A stretch of 46,026 nt of DNA, taken from assembly GCA_949841325.1 (NCBI GenBank), contig CATKZK010000008.1, forward strand, positions 1 through 46,026. Direction: 5' to 3'. Made by a program: the position numbers and the translations under genes. The DNA is from an uncultured Bacilli bacterium (GTDB taxonomy: Bacteria; Bacillota_I; Bacilli_A; RF39; UBA660). The notes beneath the pieces are model-generated. The model had not been told where the DNA came from and ran no database searches. It saw only the letters and a program-made list of their open reading frames with translations. How positions within the stretch are numbered: position 1 is the stretch's first letter; the number at the start of each line of letters is the position of its first letter. Positions 18,301 to 27,377 of this stretch are shown in pieces.

Positions 18301-18813
18301 ATGGAATTTGAAACAAAACATCTTGTAATAAAAAAATTTATTCCAGAATATATCTCTATAATGTATGAGACATGGGGAACAGATCGTGAAGTTGGAAAGT
18401 ATATGCCTGGTTTTCGTGTAGATTGGGATATTGAAGGATTCACAGATTATATTCTAAGAACTTATAAAGATGAATATCATACACGTGCCGTTATTCAAGA
18501 AAAGGAAAGCAATAAGATTATTGGAAATATTTCAATTTATCAAGAAGATAGTCGCAGCAAGTCTGTCAATATTTGGTTGATTAAAGACTATTGGAAAAAA
18601 GGCTATGGCACAGAAGTATTAAAAGGCATTGTGAAGGAGTTAAAGAAGACAAAAATTGAAAGTCTATATGCTACTTGCGATGGACGAAATATAGGTGCAG
18701 TTCGTATGCTTGAAAAAGCGAATTTTGAATGCATTGATATTATCAAAGATTATCGAGAAGATATTGATGGTGTCATTGGAGATGAATATTTGTATGAAAT
18801 GGAATTTAAGTAA
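18301..18813 (+). CDS. GNAT family N-acetyltransferase
   Basis: VNIWLIKDYWKKGYGTEVLKGIVKEL...ATCDGRNIGAVRMLEKANFE. Confidence 0.9.
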   Translation: MEFETKHLVIKKFIPEYISIMYETWGTDREVGKYMPGFRVDWDIEGFTDYILRTYKDEYHTRAVIQEKESNKIIGNISIYQEDSRSKSVNIWLIKDYWKKGYGTEVLKGIVKELKKTKIESLYATCDGRNIGAVRMLEKANFECIDIIKDYREDIDGVIGDEYLYEMEFK

Positions 18814-18822
18814 AAGATTTAC

Positions 18823-18851
18823 TTGTAAAAATATATAAAATATCATAGAAT
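18823..18851 (+). promoter_or_regulatory. Promoter for candidate small antisense RNA
   Basis: TTGTAA (18823-18828), 17 bp, TAGAAT (18846-18851). Confidence 0.5.
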
Positions 18852-18857
18852 AAATGT

Positions 18858-18914
18858 AGGAACACACATTTCGTGGGTGCCTATTAGTATAAGCTGCCCT
18901 ACGGCAGTTTTCTT
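18858..18914 (+). ncRNA. Candidate ~57-nt small RNA, possible type I antitoxin
   Basis: Promoter upstream; ends at AAGCTGCC-ctac-GGCAGTTTTCTT; convergent with the 18981-18913 toxin-like ORF. Confidence 0.45.
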
Positions 18915-18981
18915 ATGCCATTATTTCTAACAGTTTTAAGATAATAATGATAAGAATAAAGATTAGAAAATCCTTCTTCAT
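18913..18981 (-). CDS. Candidate type I toxin peptide, 22 aa
   Basis: Not in supplied track; RBS GAGGTGAT then ATG; MKKDFLIFILIIIILKLLEIMA. Confidence 0.5.
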   Translation of the reverse strand: MKKDFLIFILIIIILKLLEIMA

Positions 18982-19221
18982 AATCATCACCTCTATGTTC
19001 TCTAAGTTAAGAAAATAAATTTCCAAAACCCTCTGAGAAAATGGCAACTACAAAAACATGTGCTCCTACTTACTATATACAAAAAAAAAATCGTGAATTA
19101 CTCGTAAATTAGAACAACTTTAAAAAAATAGGCTGTTTTTATATGAATATTAAAGATCTGTATGTTGTAAACAAGGTGTACAAATTCACTAAAGTGAGAA
19201 GAAAATACACGAACATACGTC

Positions 19222-19240
19222 AAAAAAAAAAAAAAAAAAA
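19222..19240 (+). repeat. Poly(A) homopolymer, 19 nt, directly upstream of a -10 box
   Basis: A19 followed by gtggTAAAAT (-10-like, 19245-19250). Confidence 0.9.
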
Positions 19241-19285
19241 GTGGTAAAATTACAGTAGGACACTATGTCTATTGGAGGATTATCT

Positions 19286-20845
19286 ATGAAAAGAAAGCGT
19301 TTTTTATTAGTACTAGCTATTGTACTTATGACCATTGGATTTGCTGCTGTCAGTACAACCTTTTACTTAAATGGAACAACAAATGTAGCAAGCCATACAA
19401 ATGACTTTGATGTGTACTTTTCTAAGGCAATAGAAAATGGATTAGAAAACAAAGCTTTAATTAAAGATAAAATCCATATAGACTTTATAGCAGAATTAAA
19501 AGAAGTAGGAGAAAACTATGAACTAAAATATGAAGTAACGAATGCATCAAAGAATTATGATGCCCGTGTGAGTTTAAATGTACCTGCAGGGAATGAATAT
19601 ATAAGAGTCACCAATGATTTTGATACAAGCAATCTTTTGGCAAGAACAACAAGAGAAGGAGTACTTACTTTAAAAGTCATCAAAGGAGTGACAGAAGAGA
19701 TTACCTTTCCAATAGAAATTACGATAGAAGTGAATGCTTTAGAAAGAACAGAACTAGGTGGTGAAGATATCCAAAGAGAGAAGAAAATCTATGGAGTAAA
19801 AAGAGAACTTGATGCTAAAACAACGAAATGGGAAAGAATAGAAGACTCAGTAGGTTTAGTAGCTCATGCAACTCATGATGGAAGTGAAGTCCAAAATGAT
19901 TTTGACAATATTTATCCATGGAGTGACATTATCACGTATAACTATGATGATGAAACCAAAACAGAGACAGCCAAGTATGGCGATGACAATTTTGCATTTG
20001 ATGGAAGTAATGGCCAAGTACTAACGAGAATCCCAGAATTCTACTATAAAAGGGAACAAAAAGATGGTGTAGAATATCAATATATCTCCAAATATCCTCA
20101 AGAAGGATTTTTAAAAAGTGAAACCTTTAGTATAGGAAGATACACCATGTCAGGAAATAGTACAAAAGTGTATAGTCGAAGTGGACATCAACCGTTAGTT
20201 AATACAACGATTACTGATTTTAGAAACTATGCAAGAAATCTAGGAGAAGACTTTGGTCAATTAGATTGGCGATACTTTCTTATTCAAATGCTTTATTTAG
20301 TTGAATATGCGGATTACAATAGTCAAGAAATATTAGGAGTAGGAAATACAAATAGCTCTGGAATTATAATAAGTGGAGGATGCAATACACTAGGAATGAA
20401 ATCAGGCACTTTAGTTAATGATGGAAAACATTCGATGATTTATCGAGGAATTGAAGATCTCTTTGGAAATATATGGCAGTTTGTTGATGGAATGAATTTT
20501 AAAGATAATCAAGCTTATGTCAACTACAATTCAGAAACCTATGAAGTAGATAAATTTGATGGAGATTATTTTCGTATTGGCTATCTGAATGCAAAAACTG
20601 ATGATTTTATAACACACTTAGGATATGATTATGAAAATTTCTTAATTTCTTTTCCGACCTCAGTTGGTGGAGAAGATAAGATGCATATAACTGATTATTA
20701 TTATCAAGCAATAGGAAATCACATTGCTGTTGTTGGTGGAGCATATATTATTGGAACTTCTGCAGGTTTATGGTGTTGGAGTTTTAATGAACTTTCATCG
20801 ACTACGTGGTTTCGTATTGGTGCTCGTCTCCTTCGATATGCATAA
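19286..20845 (+). CDS. Exported protein with camelysin/TasA-like leader and CLec/FGE-fold-like C-terminus
   Basis: MKRKRFLLVLAIVLMTIGFAAVSTTFYLNGTTNV; C-terminal DLFGNIWQFVDGMNF ... GGAYIIGTSAGLWCWSFNELSSTTWFRIGARLLRYA; start 19286 behind GGAGGAT. Confidence 0.78.
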   Translation: MKRKRFLLVLAIVLMTIGFAAVSTTFYLNGTTNVASHTNDFDVYFSKAIENGLENKALIKDKIHIDFIAELKEVGENYELKYEVTNASKNYDARVSLNVPAGNEYIRVTNDFDTSNLLARTTREGVLTLKVIKGVTEEITFPIEITIEVNALERTELGGEDIQREKKIYGVKRELDAKTTKWERIEDSVGLVAHATHDGSEVQNDFDNIYPWSDIITYNYDDETKTETAKYGDDNFAFDGSNGQVLTRIPEFYYKREQKDGVEYQYISKYPQEGFLKSETFSIGRYTMSGNSTKVYSRSGHQPLVNTTITDFRNYARNLGEDFGQLDWRYFLIQMLYLVEYADYNSQEILGVGNTNSSGIIISGGCNTLGMKSGTLVNDGKHSMIYRGIEDLFGNIWQFVDGMNFKDNQAYVNYNSETYEVDKFDGDYFRIGYLNAKTDDFITHLGYDYENFLISFPTSVGGEDKMHITDYYYQAIGNHIAVVGGAYIIGTSAGLWCWSFNELSSTTWFRIGARLLRYA

Positions 20846-21053
20846 AACAATTGACAAACAAATGCAATTACGATATAGTAAAGAAAATTAAGGGAGGGAG
20901 TATCTATGAAAACAATAAAGAGAATAAAACAGGTTCTTTTTGTATTGATGGATTACTCAAACTACGCCCAAATTTAAATAAAGAGAGTATTTGTTTAATC
21001 CTACCTTTTAAGTAGGATTTTTTAATGGCAAATAGAAGAAAAGAGGAATGAAT

Positions 21054-22544
21054 ATGGAAAGAAAGTTAACGGATCAAGAATTAGTAAGAAGAGAAAAAAT
21101 GAACCGTATTAAAGAGTTGGGACTCGACCCCTTTGGACAAGCCTATGAAAGAACCGATTTTGCAAATGATATTAAGGAAAAATATCAAGAGTTTTCTCAC
21201 GAAACTTTAGAATATGAAGAACATTTTGCTAAAGTAGCAGGAAGAATAATGTTTATTCGTAAAATGGGAAAAGCCTCCTTCTTTACAATCAAAGATAAGA
21301 CAGGAAAGATTCAAATCTATATTTCCATTAATGATATAGGAGAAGACGCTTATACTCTTTTTAAATCGGCTGATATTGGAGATATTGTTGGAATTTATGG
21401 AAAAATAATGAAAACACAGACAGGGGAGATTACAATTAAATGCTTAGAGTATACACATCTTACAAAGGCGTTAAGACCACTTCCTGAAAAATTCCATGGA
21501 CTTACAGATATTGAAGAACGCTATAGAAGACGTTATGTAGATTTAATTATGAATGATGAATCAATGAAAGTGGCGATGATGAGACCTAAAATTATTCGTA
21601 CTATTCAAAATTTCTTGGATAGTAGGGGATTTGTAGAAGTAGAAACGCCAATTCTTACAACCCTTTTAACAGGAGCTAGTGCAAGACCTTTTATTACACA
21701 TCACAATACGCAGGACTTAGATATGTATTTGCGTATTGCTCTTGAACTTAATTTAAAGAGACTTCTTGTTGGTGGAATGGAATCTGTTTATGAAATTGGA
21801 AGAACATTTAGAAATGAAGGAATGGATTCTCAGCATAATCCTGAGTTTACGATGATGGAAGTTTATCAAGCGTACTCTAATTTAGAGGGAATGATGGATT
21901 TAACAGAAAAGATGTATCAAGAAATAGCAAATAAAGTATGTGGGAAGACGACATTTACCTATCTTGGACATGAAGTTGATCTAGCAGGAAATTGGAAACG
22001 TATTTCTATGGTGGATGCAATAAAGGAAAAAACAGGAATTGACTTTAAACAAGAAATGACAGTAGAAGAAGCCCTCCATTTGGCAAATGAACATCACATC
22101 GAAGTTGAAGACCATGAACATACTGTAGGGCATATTATCAATTTATTCTTTGAACGATATGTCGAAGAGACTTTGATTCAACCAACATTCCTCTATGGGC
22201 ATCCTGTAGAGATTTCTCCACTTACTAAGAGAAACCCTGAAGATCCGCGTTTTGTTGATCGCTTTGAACTCTTTATATCAGGTCATGAATGTGCTAATGC
22301 CTATACCGAATTAAATGATCCAATTGATCAATTAGAAAGATTTGAAGAGCAAATGAAAGAAAAAGAACTTGGAAACGAAGAGGCAAATGACATTGATTAT
22401 GATTTTGTTGAAGCTTTAGAATATGGAATGCCACCAGCTGGAGGAATAGGTTATGGTGTAGATCGTATGATAATGCTCTTTACAGAGGCCACTTCTATAC
22501 GAGATGTTTTATTATTCCCAACAATGAAACCAGAAGAGCGTTAA
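21054..22544 (+). CDS. lysS: Lysyl-tRNA synthetase (class II)
   Basis: [55 protein letters not shown]. Confidence 0.97.
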   Translation: MERKLTDQELVRREKMNRIKELGLDPFGQAYERTDFANDIKEKYQEFSHETLEYEEHFAKVAGRIMFIRKMGKASFFTIKDKTGKIQIYISINDIGEDAYTLFKSADIGDIVGIYGKIMKTQTGEITIKCLEYTHLTKALRPLPEKFHGLTDIEERYRRRYVDLIMNDESMKVAMMRPKIIRTIQNFLDSRGFVEVETPILTTLLTGASARPFITHHNTQDLDMYLRIALELNLKRLLVGGMESVYEIGRTFRNEGMDSQHNPEFTMMEVYQAYSNLEGMMDLTEKMYQEIANKVCGKTTFTYLGHEVDLAGNWKRISMVDAIKEKTGIDFKQEMTVEEALHLANEHHIEVEDHEHTVGHIINLFFERYVEETLIQPTFLYGHPVEISPLTKRNPEDPRFVDRFELFISGHECANAYTELNDPIDQLERFEEQMKEKELGNEEANDIDYDFVEALEYGMPPAGGIGYGVDRMIMLFTEATSIRDVLLFPTMKPEER

Positions 22545-22639
22545 AAAACGCTTTTTTCTTTTGGGTATGTTTTTCATGATTTGGACCAAACTAAAATGTA
22601 AAATATTTGATGATTACTTTACATTTTTTAAAAAACTTG

Positions 22640-22668
22640 TTGAAAATTGTCGAATTGCATAGTATCAT
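22640..22668 (+). promoter_or_regulatory. Promoter of tasA-like gene with 0A-box-like site in spacer
   Basis: TTGAAA (22640-22645), 17 bp, TATCAT (22663-22668); TTGTCGAA at 22647-22654. Confidence 0.5.
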
Positions 22669-22694
22669 TTAATTAGACTAAAGGAGGAAATGAA

Positions 22695-23330
22695 ATGAAA
22701 AAGAAAAAGTCTGTTAAAACTGGTATTATTGTAGCCGTGCTATTATTGGCAGTTGGGTTTGCTGCAGTAACCACTACATTGTACATTAATGGTACAGCAA
22801 TTATTAAACCCAACGATCAAGATTTTAGAGATAATGTAATCTTTGCATCAGCTGCAATGACATTCTCAGATGCTTCTGTAACAGAAATTACACAACCTCA
22901 AATTGTTGATGATGGGAAATCAATTACATTTACAACACCATCATTAAAATCAATTGGTGATACTGCAACAATTCAATATACTATTCAAAATAATAGTCAA
23001 TACAAAGCTCAATTAACTGACATGGTATGTAAAATCGTTGACGGTGATGCTGCTCCTGCAGACATGACTGGTGCTGCTGCTGTTGTTACTTCAACTGAAG
23101 GACATGTAAGAGTTACAGCTGCAAATAGTTTAATGGCTTCAGAAGAAACAAAAATCATTAATCGTAATGCTACAACTGGAGAAGATACACTTAAAGTTGA
23201 AATGATTAAATCATTTGCTGGTACTGAAGAAGCAGATTTCAAAACATATACAATCAAATGTCAATTAGACGTTAATGCTGTTGAAGACGGTGCAACTACT
23301 ACTACTACTTCTAATGCAGCAGGTGAATAA
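22695..23330 (+). CDS. TasA/camelysin-like exported protein
   Basis: MKKKKSVKTGIIVAVLLLAVGFAAVTTTLYINGTAII; directly upstream of a SipW-like peptidase. Confidence 0.75.
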   Translation: MKKKKSVKTGIIVAVLLLAVGFAAVTTTLYINGTAIIKPNDQDFRDNVIFASAAMTFSDASVTEITQPQIVDDGKSITFTTPSLKSIGDTATIQYTIQNNSQYKAQLTDMVCKIVDGDAAPADMTGAAAVVTSTEGHVRVTAANSLMASEETKIINRNATTGEDTLKVEMIKSFAGTEEADFKTYTIKCQLDVNAVEDGATTTTTSNAAGE

Positions 23331-23374
23331 AAGGAAGTTTTTAATAGAAAATAGTTAAAGAGTGGTGAGCTAAA

Positions 23375-24517
23375 GTGATTAAATATATTATCCAATTGAT
23401 TTTGGAAGTCGTATTGTTTTGCTTGCTCTTCTTTAACGTTTTTGTATTAAAAACACTAGACTCCGTAGGAACACTCATGATGTTAGTGGTATTTTTAATA
23501 CTTTTACTGACGATTATAAGATATCGAAAACCCATTATTGGTAGAAATTCGGATATTATCTTTATTGTTGTCGGTTTATGCTCTGTTATGTTGGGATTTT
23601 TGTATTTAATGGGTCTTATCTATGGATATGATGTATCCTATAGTGTGATTTACAAAAAATATATCTCCACGACAATGTGGGCAACAACGTTCTTAGTCGT
23701 TATCATAACGGAAATAATACGTTACGTATTATCGTTAGTAGATACGAGGCAGAAAAAAAGATATTGGTTATTGACAATTATTATGTTGGCTAACTTTGTT
23801 ATGATTGACTTAGCTATCGCTACAAAAACATATGATTTCTCAAATTTCAATCAGTTATATGAATTTTTTGGTCTCGTCTTTATTCAAAGTATCGCAAAGA
23901 ACATTTTATTAAATTATATCAGTAAAAAATATGGCTATGTTCCATGCTTATGTTATCGACTTATCATGGATTTATATATTTATTTCATGCCATTAACACC
24001 TGATATTAATGTGTTTATAGAAGCGGTTTTACTCCTTGTCTTCCCATATTTTGTATATGTGTTGATAAAAGAGTTGACGGAACGAAAAAAATTGGAGCCT
24101 GCAAGTAAGAATAAGACAGCTGATAGGGTATCAACGGTTATACTAAGTATCATATTTGGAATTTTGGTTATTCTAGTGTCAAGAGAATTCAATTATGCAA
24201 TGATTGCCATTGGTTCTGAATCGATGACAGGAACTATTAATAAGGGAGATGCCATTGTTTATCAAAAATATGATATGGATAAAATGGAGTTAAAAGAAGG
24301 GGACATAATTGTTTTTGCCAAGAACAATATGATGATTGTCCATCGTGTTGTAAAAGTCTATACGCTTAATGAAGGCGAGTATGTCTATCAGACAAAGGGT
24401 GATTATAATGATAATGTTGACAACTGGGTAGTTACACAACAAGAGGTCATTGGCAAAGTAAAAACAAGAGTTCTATGGATTGCTTGGCCGTCCGTATTAC
24501 TAAATGAATGGTTTTAG
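23375..24517 (+). CDS. SipW-type signal peptidase I with multi-TM N-terminal region
   Basis: AIGSESMTGTINKGDAIVYQK; MMIVHRVVKVY (His in place of Lys); QTKGDYNDNVDNWVV. Confidence 0.85.
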   Translation: MIKYIIQLILEVVLFCLLFFNVFVLKTLDSVGTLMMLVVFLILLLTIIRYRKPIIGRNSDIIFIVVGLCSVMLGFLYLMGLIYGYDVSYSVIYKKYISTTMWATTFLVVIITEIIRYVLSLVDTRQKKRYWLLTIIMLANFVMIDLAIATKTYDFSNFNQLYEFFGLVFIQSIAKNILLNYISKKYGYVPCLCYRLIMDLYIYFMPLTPDINVFIEAVLLLVFPYFVYVLIKELTERKKLEPASKNKTADRVSTVILSIIFGILVILVSREFNYAMIAIGSESMTGTINKGDAIVYQKYDMDKMELKEGDIIVFAKNNMMIVHRVVKVYTLNEGEYVYQTKGDYNDNVDNWVVTQQEVIGKVKTRVLWIAWPSVLLNEWF

Positions 24518-24535
24518 AAGAGTGTGGTGAGTAGA

Positions 24536-25669
24536 ATGGAAAAAGAAAAAATTGAGTTACCATTGTTGAAAGGAAAAGACAGAGAAAAAGCAATTCCTAT
24601 CGTTGTTGTATGTGGAATTATTGGAATGCTTCTCATTCTCTTGATAGTATGTTTATCATTAACATTTAAAAGAGAATATAAGTTACACTATAGTGATGTT
24701 TCAAATCTTGACTATAATGTTTATCTAAAAGAAAATGACTTTTATGATATGAAGTATTTGCCTAAAGATAAAATCTATGTATCTTCATTGATTGATTATA
24801 TAGATGCAGATTTTGACTACATTTTCAAAAGTGATGAAAATATTGGACTTGAGTATACTTATTATGTAAGAGCTTCTGTTCTTGTCAATAATTCTGATGG
24901 TAAGAATATCTTCAAAAAAGAAGAGACACTTTTAGATAAAAAAAGCTTCAGTGATATGAACAAGGATACATTCTCTGTTAATGAAAATGTTAAGATTGAC
25001 TATGGAAAATATAATAAGTTAGCAAGCGACTTTGTTGATCAGTTAAATATATCAGCAGATGCAAAATTAGTTGTTAGTTTATATGTCGATGTTTTAGGTA
25101 AACATGCTGAATTTGATAAAAATATCAGTGATAAAGCTGTTATTAGTTTAAATATCCCACTTACAACTCGTGGTGTTGATATTTCAATGGACTACAATTT
25201 ATCAAATAATGTGGACGAAGTCTTACAATATAGCTCGACAATCATTAGTAATCCAATCTTATTCGGATTCGCTGTATTGTTAGCTGTACTTGATATATGT
25301 GCAATTGTTGGTGTAATTGCTTATGTTATCGTCAATCGTGATAACCAAACTCTTTATAATAAAAAATTAGCGAAAATATTAAAAGATTATGAACGTTATA
25401 TCAGTGAAACCGTTATTACAGAACGTGTAGAAGATATGATGAAGACACAAAGTCTACGAATTGAGATTATTAAGACTTTTGAAGATTTAATTGATATTCG
25501 TGATAGTTTAGAAAAACCAGTTCTTTATCATGAAGAAAGACCTGGAGAAGAAGCTGTGTTCTATATCTTAGCAGATAAAGTTGGATACATTTATGTAATG
25601 CGTGCAAACGAAATGCGTAAAAATAAAGATAAAAAAGATGCAGTAAAGCAGGAAACAAAGAAAAAATAA
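24536..25669 (+). CDS. DUF5305-like membrane protein
   Basis: Two TM segments; YSDVSNLDYNVYLKENDFYDMKYLPKDKIYVSSLIDYIDADFDYIF; next to SipW. Confidence 0.75.
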   Translation: MEKEKIELPLLKGKDREKAIPIVVVCGIIGMLLILLIVCLSLTFKREYKLHYSDVSNLDYNVYLKENDFYDMKYLPKDKIYVSSLIDYIDADFDYIFKSDENIGLEYTYYVRASVLVNNSDGKNIFKKEETLLDKKSFSDMNKDTFSVNENVKIDYGKYNKLASDFVDQLNISADAKLVVSLYVDVLGKHAEFDKNISDKAVISLNIPLTTRGVDISMDYNLSNNVDEVLQYSSTIISNPILFGFAVLLAVLDICAIVGVIAYVIVNRDNQTLYNKKLAKILKDYERYISETVITERVEDMMKTQSLRIEIIKTFEDLIDIRDSLEKPVLYHEERPGEEAVFYILADKVGYIYVMRANEMRKNKDKKDAVKQETKKK

Positions 25670-25680
25670 GAAATATTTGG

Positions 25681-25710
25681 AAACCTCGTTATATAGTAGC
25701 GAGGTTTTTA
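25681..25710 (+). terminator. Intrinsic terminator
   Basis: AACCTCG-ttatatagtag-CGAGGTTTTTA. Confidence 0.8.
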
Positions 25711-25776
25711 AATTTCATATTTCCTTAAGTCATTAGACATGTTATAATGAAGATGATAAAAATGAGGGAGAATTGT

Positions 25777-26709
25777 ATGAAGAAAATTTTAAAAAGGCTT
25801 TTTATTTTTTTAATCGTTGGATTACATTTTGTTTTAACATTGAATCTTCTTGTCATTAATGAGACAAGAGGACGTATTTTATCGATAGAGGATATAAAAA
25901 AAGAGGAGGGTTTTGATTGTATATTGATTCTTGGTGCTGGCTTACAAGATGGTAAACCAAGCAAAATGCTTCAAGAAAGATTAGATATGGGAATAGAAGT
26001 CTATCAAAAATATAAAAACAACAAAATTTTGATGTCGGGAGATCATACTCGGAAAAACCATGATGAAGTAAACGCCATGAAATATTACGCCTTTTTAAAA
26101 GACGTGCCGACAAATGATGTCTTTCTGGATCATGCAGGAGTCTCAACTTTCGATAGTTTATTACGGGCTAAAGAGATTTTTGGGGCAAAGAAAATTGTTA
26201 TTATCACACAAAAGTACCATCTATATCGTGCTTTATATATCGCCAAGTCTTTAGGGATTGAAGCTTATGGAGTTGATGCGACGAAGGCAACTTATCTAGG
26301 TCAAAGCAAAAGAGAAGTTAGGGAAATTCTTGCCCGTATCAAAGATATGGTAAAAGCAAAGATTAATCTTGTGTCAGTCTATAATGAAAAGACGATTTCT
26401 TTAAAGGGAAATGGCGATCGTACAAATGATTACTCTCTTACCATTGTAGATGCTGAAGGAAGAAAGAGATTTCTTAAAAAGAGTGATGGATATTATCAAT
26501 TTAAGCGTATTTTAGAAGAAAATCAAATGATAGAAGAGTCTTGCAGTGCGACTCCAACGTATACAATTTCTTATGAAGAGGATAAGTCTTATCAAATAGA
26601 AATCGATGGAGACTATGTTCATATAAGAGAAAATGAAAAAGAGATAAAACTTGATTTAGAAGGATCGAAGATTATGAGGGAGCTCATTCTAGCATCAGGT
26701 ATTGACTAA
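25777..26709 (+). CDS. YdcF/SanA-like DUF218 family membrane protein
   Basis: CILILGAGLQDGKPSKMLQERLDMG...MSGDHTRKNHDEVNAMKYYA...DHAGVSTFDSLLRAKEIFGAKKIVIITQKYHLYRALYIAKSLG. Confidence 0.88.
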   Translation: MKKILKRLFIFLIVGLHFVLTLNLLVINETRGRILSIEDIKKEEGFDCILILGAGLQDGKPSKMLQERLDMGIEVYQKYKNNKILMSGDHTRKNHDEVNAMKYYAFLKDVPTNDVFLDHAGVSTFDSLLRAKEIFGAKKIVIITQKYHLYRALYIAKSLGIEAYGVDATKATYLGQSKREVREILARIKDMVKAKINLVSVYNEKTISLKGNGDRTNDYSLTIVDAEGRKRFLKKSDGYYQFKRILEENQMIEESCSATPTYTISYEEDKSYQIEIDGDYVHIRENEKEIKLDLEGSKIMRELILASGID

Positions 26710-26940
26710 GAGTTGACATGTAAAACGTCAATTCTTTTTGACTTTATAATTTGAACTTATAGAACATAAAAACCTATACTTCAACGGGAAATAATCATAT
26801 GGGAACCATAGGCGCCCAAAAGACTATTGACAATAATTCAAGTTTTTTTTAAAAAAGTGGAAAAAGGTATAGAAAAGTTGAGCCGTCTATTTTATACTAG
26901 AGGTGTAAATGTTATTCATTTAGGTAAAGGAGGAATGATG

Positions 26941-27336
26941 ATGTATAGTAACCTTGCCGACTTATTGGTCACCTATAATGGAACATGCAATCCCTTCTAT
27001 CTATTTGGTAATAATGAAATAGAAGTACAAAATTTTATAAAAACTTATTTAGCACAAATAGATAAAGAACAAGTGAAAGTAAAGACGTATTATGATTTCA
27101 TAAAAGATGTGAAAAAACAGTTTAAAAACTTAGTAAGCGAATATCTTGAGAATACTCAGGTGTTTATACTAGGCGGTTTGTGCGAAATGAAAGACGGGGA
27201 GATAAAAGAGGCATTATGTCAGTTGATAGATGCTTGTATTTTAGAACACAAGCAAATCATTCTTATATCTAATGAAGGCTTTGATATTCGAGAATTAAGA
27301 GAAAAGAACAGCATTTTACTTCACTTAGACAATTAA
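26941..27336 (+). CDS. Degenerate DnaA/Hda-like AAA+ protein (tentative)
   Basis: NPFYLFG...; VFILGGLCEMKDGEIKEALCQLIDACILEHKQIILISNEGFDIRELREKNSILL resembles the DnaA Walker B/sensor region, without GxxGxGKT or DD. Confidence 0.55.
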   Translation: MYSNLADLLVTYNGTCNPFYLFGNNEIEVQNFIKTYLAQIDKEQVKVKTYYDFIKDVKKQFKNLVSEYLENTQVFILGGLCEMKDGEIKEALCQLIDACILEHKQIILISNEGFDIRELREKNSILLHLDN

Positions 27337-27377
27337 AAAAAGAGTCTTTTAGACTCAAATGATTTATAGTGAAGCAT

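Noticed and set aside
20806-21015. 69-aa ORF overlapping the end of the CLec-like gene, considered as a template-repeat partner or RT fragment
   Set aside because: No reverse transcriptase motif (YxDD) and no near-copy of the variable region visible.
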